Shown one piece after another: positions 22,705 through 34,108 of a DNA stretch of 64,000 nt. Below the pieces are notes generated by a model that ran no database searches, was not told the DNA's origin, and was given only the letters and a program-made list of their open reading frames with translations. How positions within the stretch are numbered: position 1 is the first letter of the stretch; the number at the start of each line of letters is the position of its first letter. Position numbers and translations under genes: made by a program. The stretch is from an uncultured Draconibacterium sp. (lineage in GTDB: Bacteria; Bacteroidota; Bacteroidia; Bacteroidales; Prolixibacteraceae): NCBI RefSeq assembly GCF_963675585.1, contig NZ_OY776414.1:1715001-1779000 (forward strand). Direction: 5' to 3'.

Positions 22705-24792
22705 TTACTCGGTCCAGACCAAAATTCCTGCAGGTTTTACGTCACGTTCTCCAACAATTATTTTTGCCGATTCAGGCATATCCATTGTATATGTATCCGA
22801 AGAATAATTAACAGCTATATAAAAACCATCGCGCCAGTACACATAAACTCCCTTTGGATAGTCCCTGGCAGATGCTCCTGATGCTGAATAAATATCCTTC
22901 AAAATATCCTTTTCCAGTTCCAGTCCGTCTGTACTTACTCCGATGTAGGTCACTGTCCCCTTTCCAATTTTATTCTTTACTACAGCAGCCTTTCCCTTGT
23001 AAAACTGGTTATTATGAATAGCATGTACTTCGGTATCTTTCTCTGGATTTAGTAGTTCTGCCCAGTTGTTCCAATTGTAATGTTTATCGCTCATTAAAAC
23101 ATCTCCATTTTTATTGCCCGACAACATATCCTTAGCTTCAACTGATGCACCAATAAGTTTCGAAATAGGAAATGCCCAATCGCCTTCCCAAATGCGTGCT
23201 TCACGGTTTTTTGTAGCGGTACGACAGGTTAAAATCAAATGACCGCCATTCGAAACATAGTCTTTCCACCTATCTATCAAGGTTGAGTCAACCAAATCGT
23301 AAGCAGGGGCAATCAGAAATTTGTATTTCGAAAAATCGGTTTCTTCTGAAATCACTTCTGTCGGAGCGCCTAAGGATTTTGTTATTTCAAGAAAACCAAT
23401 CGGGTAGTTCCATGTATCCCATTGATAGGTTAACTTTTGCCTGTCGATGGTCCAGTAGTTTTCCAGATTCCAGAGAATGGCCGTTGACTTGTTGGCTAAC
23501 TCGTCAGGCATTTTTTGGTTGGATTTGTATTGTTTACGCAGCTCTTTTATCTCCTTCATAAACTTAATATAGTCTTCCCCGCCCGGCGATGGCGTTACGC
23601 CGTCGGGTTCCATAATACCAGAATGGTATTGTTCGGAACTGTAATTTATTTGTCGGAACCGGTATGAACAGGCCAATTTTCCGCCTGCAGCAAAACTATG
23701 ATACAGCCACATACGAACCGCCCCCGGAAGCAGCAATGGATTATATCCTCCCCAGTTAACCGGCCCCGGCTGCATTTCCATTACCCCGGTTGCACCACCA
23801 AGCGATTTATAATACTCCGAAGCAAAAAGGATTACTTTACTATCACCTAAGCGAAATCCCAATTCACCTATATTTTCACTGCCATAATTGGGGTAAGCGG
23901 TATAAGTTGCAAAATCAAGTTTTGTTGTGCGCCGCGGGACAGAGCCCGTACACTTGGCCGTATAGTTTGTGGTAATGTATTGATTGTCCAAAATATGTTC
24001 GTGTAATATTCCGGCCTGGAAATCAAGAAATTCAGCTTGCGTATCGGCGAGGTATCGTTTAAAGTCGAGCAGTGCATGCGGATTATTTCCCCACCATCCA
24101 ACCAAACTGGTGTTTGGAATAATTATCTCATCAAAATGGTTAAACCACTGGCTCCAAAAAGCGGCTCCCCAGGCTGAATTCAATGCGCCAATGGTGATGT
24201 ATTTGTTTTTTAACCACTTTCTGAAAGCTTCTTGTGAAGAAGGGCTGTAATCTTCCAATGCCGGAGGTTCGTTATCGATTTGCCATCCAATTACATTTGT
24301 ATTTTGACCGTATCGTTCGGCCAATTTGGTAACAATAGTTTTTACAAACTCCTGATATTTTGGATTTGTGAGGGAATTTAATCCACGGGTACCATTCTCG
24401 CCACGAATGTAATTTCCATCCATTCGGAAGGTTTCCGGGTAGTTAATTCGCATCCACGCAGGGGTAGTTGCAGATGGAGTACACATAACCACTTGCAGAT
24501 TGTTTTCTGCACAAAGATCTACAACCCTGTCCAACCATGTGAAATCAAATTTACCTTCTACCGGCTCCATCTTAAACCAGGCAAATTCAGCCAGATGCAC
24601 AAACTCAAATCCCATATCCGCAATGTTTTTAATATCGCGTTCCCATTGGGTTTCGTTCCAATGTTCAGGATAATAATAAATTCCGGTAGATATCAATTCT
24701 TCGTCTGGAAAAAACGGACAGACATCCTGCGCTTTAAGCCCGATACCGGAAAATAATAACAGCAGTAATAGTTGAATTAAGAATAGTTTCAT
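22705..24792 (-). CDS. GH42 beta-galactosidase
   Basis: 695 residues with a signal peptide to about residue 21. The GH42 barrel starts GIYYYPEHWNETQWERDI. The acid/base is Glu175 in WQIDNEPP and the nucleophile is Glu339 in MEMQPGPVNW, both in family-typical motifs. A Rossmann-like trimerisation domain (~430-620, LIAPAYDLVDSTLIDRWKDY) and a small C-terminal beta domain follow. The enzyme hydrolyses terminal beta-D-galactose; exported GH42 enzymes in polysaccharide clusters act on short galacto-oligosaccharides or galactosylated side chains. It is in the operon with GH29 and GH127. A 224-bp gap separates it from the GH5 gene upstream. Confidence 0.93.
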   Translation of the reverse strand: MKLFLIQLLLLLLFSGIGLKAQDVCPFFPDEELISTGIYYYPEHWNETQWERDIKNIADMGFEFVHLAEFAWFKMEPVEGKFDFTWLDRVVDLCAENNLQVVMCTPSATTPAWMRINYPETFRMDGNYIRGENGTRGLNSLTNPKYQEFVKTIVTKLAERYGQNTNVIGWQIDNEPPALEDYSPSSQEAFRKWLKNKYITIGALNSAWGAAFWSQWFNHFDEIIIPNTSLVGWWGNNPHALLDFKRYLADTQAEFLDFQAGILHEHILDNQYITTNYTAKCTGSVPRRTTKLDFATYTAYPNYGSENIGELGFRLGDSKVILFASEYYKSLGGATGVMEMQPGPVNWGGYNPLLLPGAVRMWLYHSFAAGGKLACSYRFRQINYSSEQYHSGIMEPDGVTPSPGGEDYIKFMKEIKELRKQYKSNQKMPDELANKSTAILWNLENYWTIDRQKLTYQWDTWNYPIGFLEITKSLGAPTEVISEETDFSKYKFLIAPAYDLVDSTLIDRWKDYVSNGGHLILTCRTATKNREARIWEGDWAFPISKLIGASVEAKDMLSGNKNGDVLMSDKHYNWNNWAELLNPEKDTEVHAIHNNQFYKGKAAVVKNKIGKGTVTYIGVSTDGLELEKDILKDIYSASGASARDYPKGVYVYWRDGFYIAVNYSSDTYTMDMPESAKIIVGERDVKPAGILVWTE

Positions 24793-24816
24793 TTTTAATC
24801 GTTTCGAAGAATTACT

Positions 24817-24897
24817 TTATTTTTCCACTTCTATAAATTCAGGTTCATATGGTGCAATGGTAAAATTGCCATTGTAATTTTTATCGAAGAGAACACT
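24817..24897 (-). pseudogene. Possible 3' remnant of a degraded gene
   Basis: Upstream of the GH42 start, the minus strand is open for 26 codons ending in a stop at 24817-24819. The peptide begins SVLFDKNYNGNFTIAPYE and ends EFIEVEK, which reads like the C-terminal strand of a secreted enzyme rather than random AT-rich translation. An in-frame stop lies just before it, and the next frame continues LGEFKV, so any parent gene would be frameshifted and deleted. I do not recognise the parent family. It may be a relic of a lost enzyme between GH5 and GH42, or chance. Confidence 0.3.
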
Positions 24898-25016
24898 TTA
24901 AATTCTCCCAGAGCAAAGTGTTAAGCAAATTTTATAATTATAAATATATATTTTTATTTTTCTTATTATTATGTAACTACTTTTGAATTATTCAAGCATG
25001 CTTTCTTCTTATGATC

Positions 25017-27062
25017 TTAGTATTTTCCAACCACAACAACTTTCTTTCTTCCAACAATACAAATCCCTTCTTTCAGCCCTTTTGTAGCCTGAGATCTTTT
25101 TACTTGCGAGCGTATTCTTGCCCCGGTAATGGTGTAAACATCCACAAATTCGGGTTCTGAATCGACAGGAAAAAGATCATATATTCCGGTAGGTTTTGTA
25201 TAATTTTCGTCGTTAGTGAGGTATATATCATTGATGATTAAAGGGCAACCACCATTTGACCAGAAACCAACATAATAAATATGCGCCGGGTCCATTTTCG
25301 TGGTTGTTCCGTGCTTGTACATATTATCGAGCGAAACTACCACCTGATCTTCGTTACCAACATCATATATTCCGGGTGTTGTCCAGTAGCTGTTTTCGTC
25401 GTAGAGTCGGAATGAAAACCCACAGGCATTTGTATTTCCCAGTTTCACCACCAAGTATTTATAGTTAGAAAGATCGACACCGTTATTGTAGTACCAGCCA
25501 CCAAAACCATATTGGCCGGTAATGAGTGTACCGCTTGTTTCATCAAAGGATCCGTCTTCCCAAATATCAGGATTAAACACCTCGTTGGTTAACGGGAATG
25601 TGCTGGCATTAACCTGTACATTTGCCTGCATTTTGTTTCCGCCCGGGCCGGTGTAAGAAATATTGATACTCGCCTCTCCGTCTTTAAGCGCATGAATTCG
25701 CCCCCTTAACACCTGCATAATTTCGGGGTTGTTAATCGAGTATTCTGCAAGAGAGCTGATATTTTCAATGTGTCCATCAGCAAAAACAGCGTTTACAGCT
25801 AAACTGGTTGAACTGCTAGTCATCACTGATAACGACTCGCCATTTTCAATAACCAGATCAGTAAGCGTTAAATAGTTAGTTGATGCCCCTTCAAAATCGT
25901 ACTCTTGTTTGTACTCCTTGAACCACTGGTAAATTGGCCAGGGACAAGCTTCTGGATCGTTCAGAAAAGTATATTCTTCGCCATCGGCCGGAGCAATGCC
26001 GGTAAAATCGTCCAGCAGATCGGGGCTGGTAAAAAGCAACCAGCTTACATTGCCACATTCATCGGTAATTTTTTTAAAGTTGGCACCAAAACCTTCTTCG
26101 CCTGCAGTGCCGGTGATGTCTTTTCCCCACGATGATTCGTATTTCTCCGGCGCCCAGTCCATTTCGGTTACCATAATTGGAGCAAAATCGGCCACCGGCT
26201 GAACCTGTTCGTCCCATCCTCTTTGGAAGGGCTCGTATCCGTTTCCGCTGTTAAACCAGCCCGGGTAAACGTGAACCGCATAACCGATATTTTCCCCCTC
26301 AATTGGATTAATGGCATAACCCGAATATTGCGACTGATAGCCCAGGCCCGGTATCCAAAGTATATTATCGGCATTGGCCCTAATGGTATCAACAATGGCC
26401 TGAAAATAAGTCTTTAAATTATCGAAATGCCCCTGCGTTCCTGATCCGTATGTTCCGTCGGGGCCAAGAATATGAATTGGCTCGTTGGCCAGCTCGAACA
26501 TGATGTTCGGATTATTTTTCAATTTCGGATGTTGCGCTACAATATCCCACACTTTAAGCAGGTATTCCTGGTAAACACCACCAATTTCAATGTCTTCGGG
26601 ACATACCCCCGGAGGACGCATAACCACATACAAACCTTTTGTAACTGCATACTCGGCCATGGGTACAAAAACCTCATCGAGGTATTTTACAAAACGCGTT
26701 TCGCTAAAACACTCTTCACCTTCGTAACGCCCCTCACAACCGGGTGTATTGCTCCAGTATGGGTCCATGTGCAAACGCACAAAGTTCATTTCCCAACCAG
26801 CCGTTAAAATATCGTCGATAATCTGCTGATTGTAATTTAAACACGCTTGAACATCGTAGTTATTCCATTGCGAATTTTGCTCGTTAAACCAGGGCGAATA
26901 GGTTTGTGCAAATCCATGCAGATTTACAACGTGCCCGGTAGAATCTTTTAAATAACGTCCTTCTACATAAAGTTTTGGAATAGGCATTCCCTCCCATGCC
27001 AACAAATGATTAATTGGCATAAAAATCATTAACACTACGCCCCACACTAAAATCTTCTTCAT
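25017..27062 (-). CDS. GH5-family glycanase with Ig-like domain, C-terminal carbohydrate-binding-like module and sorting-like tail
   Basis: 681 residues with a signal peptide (1-22). The GH5 barrel (~25-385) contains NLHGFAQTYSPWF, NFVRLHMDPYW, acid/base Glu194 in FELANEP and nucleophile Glu300 in MVTEMDW. A Big_2-like or linker domain (~395-490) is followed by a beta-sandwich (~500-625) rich in aromatic residues (YGFGGWYYNNGVDL), probably carbohydrate-binding. The last ~45 residues (VYTITGARIRSQVKRSQATKGL ending VVVVGKY, where only part is quoted per motif) resemble the C-terminal tail found on many Bacteroidota secreted enzymes, akin to a type 9 sorting domain. GH5 covers endo-glucanases, mannanases, xylanases and others; the subfamily cannot be told here. 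It is the only clear endo-type backbone enzyme in the window. Confidence 0.87.
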   Translation of the reverse strand: MKKILVWGVVLMIFMPINHLLAWEGMPIPKLYVEGRYLKDSTGHVVNLHGFAQTYSPWFNEQNSQWNNYDVQACLNYNQQIIDDILTAGWEMNFVRLHMDPYWSNTPGCEGRYEGEECFSETRFVKYLDEVFVPMAEYAVTKGLYVVMRPPGVCPEDIEIGGVYQEYLLKVWDIVAQHPKLKNNPNIMFELANEPIHILGPDGTYGSGTQGHFDNLKTYFQAIVDTIRANADNILWIPGLGYQSQYSGYAINPIEGENIGYAVHVYPGWFNSGNGYEPFQRGWDEQVQPVADFAPIMVTEMDWAPEKYESSWGKDITGTAGEEGFGANFKKITDECGNVSWLLFTSPDLLDDFTGIAPADGEEYTFLNDPEACPWPIYQWFKEYKQEYDFEGASTNYLTLTDLVIENGESLSVMTSSSTSLAVNAVFADGHIENISSLAEYSINNPEIMQVLRGRIHALKDGEASINISYTGPGGNKMQANVQVNASTFPLTNEVFNPDIWEDGSFDETSGTLITGQYGFGGWYYNNGVDLSNYKYLVVKLGNTNACGFSFRLYDENSYWTTPGIYDVGNEDQVVVSLDNMYKHGTTTKMDPAHIYYVGFWSNGGCPLIINDIYLTNDENYTKPTGIYDLFPVDSEPEFVDVYTITGARIRSQVKRSQATKGLKEGICIVGRKKVVVVGKY

Positions 27063-27111
27063 CTATATCTCCTCTGTCTGTTTTTACTTCGTTTTATATT
27101 TGCCAGGTCTC

Positions 27112-28494
27112 TTATTTAAATTGCCACCAATCAAAATTAAATAAGTCTTTGTCTTCTCCTTTGAAAACCAGGTAAACATCGTGAACACCTTTGGCCTCCT
27201 TTATTTTGGTTGAAAGTGTTTTCCAGTTCTGTTCTCCTCCGGTGCCTGTAACAGAAAGAACGCCTAATAACTCACCGTCTTTTTCATCGATGCGGATTTC
27301 AATACTTCCTGATTTTGCTGAAGCAACACCGGCTTCAAACTTTTTGGCACCTTGGGCCAAATCAACACTTCGTATTTTTATAAAATCGTTGTTATCGATA
27401 TTGCTTACATAAACCCCAACCGATTCATCCGATTTTGTTTTCAGTCCTTCCGACCAGGCAATGGTTTCGGCTTCAACACGTTTAAACGGATTCAGGTTTT
27501 CAACACTTTTGGTTACGCCTTCCTGTTTGGGAACAATTACAGGAATGATACCGTCGGCATTGTATTCAAACTGCTCTACACTTGTTGATCGTTTAAAGCC
27601 TTCGCCCCCCGATAATTCCTGACTGTGATAGAAAAAATAGGAGTTTCCTTTAAAATCGATAATCCCTGAATGGTTTGTAAAAGCCAGGTGTGGCGCTCTT
27701 TCCATAACAAATCCTTTGTAGGTCCATGGCCCGTCGGGCGATGTTGAAGTGGAGTAAGCAATGTACTCGGGAATACCGGCGGCGGCATACACCATGTAGT
27801 ACAAATTGTTGCGTTTGTAAAACCAGGGGCCCTCGGTATAAGAAGGGCCAGGTTTACCGTCGCGGCCTTTGTGAGCGCCAAACGCTTCAGTAGTCATATC
27901 AACTGAAACAACTCCGTTTTGCCCAATGCTTTGGTCGTATGAAACCATATCCTCGTTTAACTTCACATACCACAACTTAGGATTCCCCCAGTACAACCAG
28001 GCCTGGCCATCGTCGTCGACATACACGGTAGGATCAATGTCCTGCCAAATATGATCACTTTCGATCAAACGTTTTCCAAGCGGATCGGTAAAAGGACCGG
28101 TTGGTGAATCGGCAACCAATACCGAAACGCCTTCACCGTGTATTGGAACATACAGGTAAAACTTTCCGTTATGTTCGATGCACTGAGGTGCCCATGCGCC
28201 ATTAGTTTTATCGAGCCAAGCGAAATTTTTCAGCGAAGCAACAGCACCATGATCGGTCCAGTTTACCATATCGGTTGACGAATAACAACGCCAGTCGTAC
28301 ATGGTAAAAAAGTTATTTACGACTGAATCCTCATCATGACTTGTATAAAGATATACCGTACCATCGTGCACCATTGGCGCCGGGTCGGCAGTGAAATAGG
28401 TTTGGATTATGGGGTTTTGTGCATGCAAGGTTGCTGCAAACATCACAACTGCCAGCATAGTAAATAAGTTCTTCCAATTCAATTTCTCCATCAT
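27112..28494 (-). CDS. GH43 glycosidase with C-terminal CBM6
   Basis: 460 residues with a signal peptide to about 25 (TLHA). The five-bladed propeller domain has the three GH43 acids: Asp37 in FTADPAPMV, Asp154 in WQDIDPTVYVDDDG and Glu221 in YTEGPWFYKR. Residues ~335-460 form a CBM6-type beta-sandwich (RVEAETIAWSEGL at its start, FNFDWWQFK at the end). GH43 enzymes of this build are alpha-L-arabinofuranosidases or beta-xylosidases acting on xylan. The start has two ATG codons in tandem; both give the same leader. It lies 49 bp after GH5 and 34 bp before reading continues from the CE6-like esterase, within one operon. Confidence 0.93.
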   Translation of the reverse strand: MMEKLNWKNLFTMLAVVMFAATLHAQNPIIQTYFTADPAPMVHDGTVYLYTSHDEDSVVNNFFTMYDWRCYSSTDMVNWTDHGAVASLKNFAWLDKTNGAWAPQCIEHNGKFYLYVPIHGEGVSVLVADSPTGPFTDPLGKRLIESDHIWQDIDPTVYVDDDGQAWLYWGNPKLWYVKLNEDMVSYDQSIGQNGVVSVDMTTEAFGAHKGRDGKPGPSYTEGPWFYKRNNLYYMVYAAAGIPEYIAYSTSTSPDGPWTYKGFVMERAPHLAFTNHSGIIDFKGNSYFFYHSQELSGGEGFKRSTSVEQFEYNADGIIPVIVPKQEGVTKSVENLNPFKRVEAETIAWSEGLKTKSDESVGVYVSNIDNNDFIKIRSVDLAQGAKKFEAGVASAKSGSIEIRIDEKDGELLGVLSVTGTGGEQNWKTLSTKIKEAKGVHDVYLVFKGEDKDLFNFDWWQFK

Positions 28495-28528
28495 CTTATT
28501 TTTATCATATTCTTTAAATTTTACCTAA

Positions 28529-29377
<849 letters not shown>

Positions 29378-29408
29378 TTAATCTTATTCTTTGTAATTTC
29401 TTTCGCTG

Positions 29409-30977
29409 CTATTCCAGTATTTTATCGCTGATTCTGAAATAGTCGAAATCAACGTAACCACCGGCAGTTTTTGTGGCATAATTATATAAGCCAAAACGGT
29501 ATCCCATAAAATGAGGCAAGGTATATTGCATTTTTAGCTGCGAACCAATTTTTGTCCATTCCTTGCCATTGATACTGTAATAGAAATTGGCCAAATCTTT
29601 ACGATTATGAAAATCGCAAGTTGCTTTTAGGAAAATCGTTTCCTGCTCAACAGAAAGGCTTTCAATCTCTTCCGGGGAATCGTTTTGAGCACTCACCATC
29701 ACAATCTTTTTGACTCCATTTTCAACCTTGACACCTACGAGACCGTATTTTCTTTGTAATAATGCGAGTCCGGCAAAATCTCCTTCTTTCATATTTGAGA
29801 CGTCGATAGATGTTGAGCCGGAACATTCCGGTCCAATGGCACGTTGCGTTAAAGTATTTCGCGATTGTAAAAAATCTGAATCAACACGATCAGTAGTTAG
29901 TCGCAAATAACCTTTTCGTTCGCGAACCGACCAAAATTCATCCACGGGATTATGATTCCACTGCCAAACCAAAGGAAGGTCAATATCTTTTTTCTTTCGG
30001 TCAAAATCATCAGAATTTACAATACCCGGGATTAAACTTTTCTGAGCAGGAAGGTTGAGGTTTTCAGGAACTTTACCATCAACTCCCAAGACAGGCCACC
30101 CGTCTTCCCATTTTAAAGGTACCAAATAAGGGATACGCCCCACCGCACCATGATCCTGAAATAAATACGCAAACCATTTTCCTTCCGGAGTGTCAATTAA
30201 TCCACCTTGCGCTACTCCCTGATCTTGTAAAGCAACACGGCCTTCGTATGGTCCGGTAATTTTATCGGCACGATGTATAATAACCGTACGCATTCCTCCA
30301 CGAGGCCAACTAATATTAAAAAGATAGTATTTCTCTTTTACTTTAAACAGCTGCGAACCCTCAGCAGGTAGCATAATTTTATCGCCCGAAGGAGCTGTAG
30401 CATTATCAATCAATACACTTTTAGTTTCTTCTTTAACTCCTGACAGATCAGCTTTTACTTCAACCATATTGAGTTTACCTGCACCCCAAATCATATAAAT
30501 TTTGCCATCGTCATCAAAAAAAAGCGAGTGGTCGTGCATGGAAGGACTAAAGGAATGTTCAACCCAATTTCCTTTTTCAATATCTTTTGTCGTAAATATG
30601 TATGTTTTACCGGTAGTACTTGAAAAAGTACTTACATAAAAGGTTTCGTTATGATAACGCAAACAACTTGCCCATGATCCACTTCCATAGGCCGACTTTC
30701 CATTTTCCAAATTTAGTGCGTCAAAATCACCTAACGTTTTGTATGCATAACCAATAAGCTCCCAATTCACCAAATCTTTTGATTTCATGATCGGAACTCC
30801 CGGATTAACATGCATGGTGGTGCTGCTCATGTAATAAGTATCACCAACACGGATGATTGATTCGTCTGGTACATCGGCATAAATAATCGGATTTTTTGCC
30901 GTATTTCTCTGGGCATAAATACTGCTGATTGGCACACAGCCTAAAATAAAAATCAGGCCTATCATTAATTTGTTCAT
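29409..30977 (-). CDS. GH43 (subfamily 12-like) beta-xylosidase/arabinofuranosidase with C2 beta-sandwich
   Basis: 522 residues with a signal peptide to about 22. The propeller domain has Asp38 in YADVPDESIIRVGDTYYM, Asp149 in MHDHSLFFDDDG and Glu206 in PAEGSQLFK, the three GH43 acids in the arrangement of the subfamily-12 type. Residues ~325-522 are the concanavalin-like C-terminal domain of this group (VWQWNHNP, ending VDFDYFRI). It probably removes xylose or arabinofuranose from xylo-oligosaccharides. It neighbours another enzyme of the same domain build (31029-32789) 51 bp upstream, so the two may split substrates between them. Confidence 0.92.
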   Translation of the reverse strand: MNKLMIGLIFILGCVPISSIYAQRNTAKNPIIYADVPDESIIRVGDTYYMSSTTMHVNPGVPIMKSKDLVNWELIGYAYKTLGDFDALNLENGKSAYGSGSWASCLRYHNETFYVSTFSSTTGKTYIFTTKDIEKGNWVEHSFSPSMHDHSLFFDDDGKIYMIWGAGKLNMVEVKADLSGVKEETKSVLIDNATAPSGDKIMLPAEGSQLFKVKEKYYLFNISWPRGGMRTVIIHRADKITGPYEGRVALQDQGVAQGGLIDTPEGKWFAYLFQDHGAVGRIPYLVPLKWEDGWPVLGVDGKVPENLNLPAQKSLIPGIVNSDDFDRKKKDIDLPLVWQWNHNPVDEFWSVRERKGYLRLTTDRVDSDFLQSRNTLTQRAIGPECSGSTSIDVSNMKEGDFAGLALLQRKYGLVGVKVENGVKKIVMVSAQNDSPEEIESLSVEQETIFLKATCDFHNRKDLANFYYSINGKEWTKIGSQLKMQYTLPHFMGYRFGLYNYATKTAGGYVDFDYFRISDKILE

Positions 30978-31028
30978 TTCACGTGATTTAAATTGTTTAT
31001 TTATAAGTTATCGCATCGAATCAGCACT

Positions 31029-32789
31029 TTATTTAGGAATAGCATCGTTTGCACTAGTTGCGTACAATCCAAGAATACAACCTGTAAATCCACCTGCCAT
31101 ATCGGTTGATAAGATATCGCCCGAAACAGTCCCACCTACAGTTACAAAATCGATCCCGTTACTTGAGTACGAGAATTTGTATTTATCTCCTTTTGCAGAA
31201 ACCTGCAAACGTACAGGTTCGCTTACATCGATTTTTGTGCTGCCAATAATTTTCGAATCCATTTCTCCTCTAAAGCGTCTTTTAAAATTGCGTTGTAACA
31301 ACAGATAATATTCGTCACCTTTTTTAGTGATTCCAAAAACGTAATTTGCGTTTTCGCTTTGCAGCGCAGTTATTCCTGCCAGGTCTTTCTCCGATTCCGG
31401 AGTATAATCCAAGGTTGCAGCATACGAAAAGCTGTTGTGCATTTGACGATAGAATAAAGTAGAAGTTGGTTTTACTTCTTTAACATTCGCCTCAAAAGGA
31501 TTTATCTGAATGCCACCTTTTGTTTTTTCAATGAAAGCTTCACGTGGACCGCGCAAGCCAATCCAGCGCTTATCCAAATCATCAGAAGAAAAATCTTCTT
31601 CATATGTAAAGTTACCATTCGGGAAAAAGCCATCCTTGCCCGTTTTGTTCTCTACACCTTTGGGCATATCCAGTTTTGTTTCGATCGGAACAAGTCCGTT
31701 AACAAACACCGGAAATTCTCCCGACCAGTCAACTGGTAAAATAAAAGTTTCGCGACCAGTATTTACACGTTGCTCTTCGTTTGGGCGAACTGCCAAAAAC
31801 ACTCCGTACCATTGGCCGTTTGGTCCTTCAACAATATCGGCATGCCCTGCCCAATCCACTTTATTTTCTCTTTCTCTCGGAAAGTGTCGCTGCGTTAAAA
31901 TCGGGTTACTTGGTGCCGGAATAAATGGTCCGGTCGGGCTGTCGCTTTTGAAGATAACTTCACTGTGCCAACCGCCTGTTCCACCTTCAGCACACATAAG
32001 ATAGTATTTCCCATCTTTTTTGTATAGGTGCGGTGCCTCAATCCAAATTGGTTTTTTTGAAAGATCAACACCACCATCCACAATAATTTTGTCGGTTCCT
32101 TCAATTACCTGGTCCTTTTCAACATCATATTCCCAAACTTTAATTACACGGTGACCGTTATAAAGCTCTTTTCCCCTTTCGGGAGCATCGTTGTGAACGA
32201 TGTATGCCTTCCCGTTATCATCGAAAAAAATAGATGGATCGATACCTCCAAAAGCCAGTTTAATGGGATCGCCCCATCCTTTTTTAGGATCTTTTGTTTT
32301 AACCATAATATTGTTCAAACCACCAGTAAATGCAGTAGTGATGATATAAAAAGTATCGTTATTTGGATTATAAGTAATACCCGGGGCATATACACCTGCG
32401 CTTATGCCACAGTCGCGGGTATCAAAAGTCTCAGGGTTGTTGAGCACACCTCCCAGATTCGTCCAGTTCACCAAATCTTTCGAATGAAAGATTGGTACAC
32501 CCGGAAACATGGCAAACGATGAACACACCAAATAATAATCGTCTCCTTTTCGGGTTATTGCAGGGTCGGGATAACAACCTTGTAAAATAGGGTTGTAAAA
32601 CTCGTCAGGTTTTAATGGATTATTTGCATAAATATCGTCATTCCCCTGATACACAAAATTTGAAAATATTGGAGCATTCGTAATCTTTGACTTTTCTGTC
32701 GGTTGCGCAGCACTTGTTGTCAATGCCAACAAAATTGTCATTAGTGTAATTTGATTTTTTATGCTGATTCTTAATTTTCCTTTTTTCAT
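31029..32789 (-). CDS. GH43 beta-xylosidase-type enzyme with C2 beta-sandwich
   Basis: 586 residues with an N-terminal signal (about 1-29). Catalytic acids are Asp75 in GCYPDPAITRKGDDYYLV, Asp184 in GGIDPSIFFDDNG and Glu251 in WIEAPHLYKKDG. The C-terminal ~200 residues (from about FTYEEDFSSDDLDKRW) form the XynB-like concanavalin domain. FPGVPIFHSKDLVNW is the hallmark of XynB-type GH43. It should release xylose (or arabinose) from the non-reducing end of xylo-oligosaccharides. The gene follows the sixth CE1 by 68 bp and precedes the subfamily-12-like GH43. It is a paralogue of 54256-55899. Confidence 0.93.
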   Translation of the reverse strand: MKKGKLRISIKNQITLMTILLALTTSAAQPTEKSKITNAPIFSNFVYQGNDDIYANNPLKPDEFYNPILQGCYPDPAITRKGDDYYLVCSSFAMFPGVPIFHSKDLVNWTNLGGVLNNPETFDTRDCGISAGVYAPGITYNPNNDTFYIITTAFTGGLNNIMVKTKDPKKGWGDPIKLAFGGIDPSIFFDDNGKAYIVHNDAPERGKELYNGHRVIKVWEYDVEKDQVIEGTDKIIVDGGVDLSKKPIWIEAPHLYKKDGKYYLMCAEGGTGGWHSEVIFKSDSPTGPFIPAPSNPILTQRHFPRERENKVDWAGHADIVEGPNGQWYGVFLAVRPNEEQRVNTGRETFILPVDWSGEFPVFVNGLVPIETKLDMPKGVENKTGKDGFFPNGNFTYEEDFSSDDLDKRWIGLRGPREAFIEKTKGGIQINPFEANVKEVKPTSTLFYRQMHNSFSYAATLDYTPESEKDLAGITALQSENANYVFGITKKGDEYYLLLQRNFKRRFRGEMDSKIIGSTKIDVSEPVRLQVSAKGDKYKFSYSSNGIDFVTVGGTVSGDILSTDMAGGFTGCILGLYATSANDAIPK

Positions 32790-32857
32790 TTTAAAATGTT
32801 CTGTTATAAATTGATTGATATTGTGTTGTATTATTTTTTATGTACACGAAGTTTCTG

Positions 32858-34094
<1,237 letters not shown>

Positions 34095-34102
34095 TATCTT
34101 TG
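34095..34102 (+). promoter_or_regulatory. Bacteroidota -7 box (TATCTTTG) of the candidate small RNA
   Basis: TATCTTTG matches the TAnnTTTG -7 element of Bacteroidota housekeeping promoters. Transcription would begin near 34109. The -33 element is not obvious in the T/A-rich upstream run. Confidence 0.6.
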
Positions 34103-34108
34103 ATTTGA

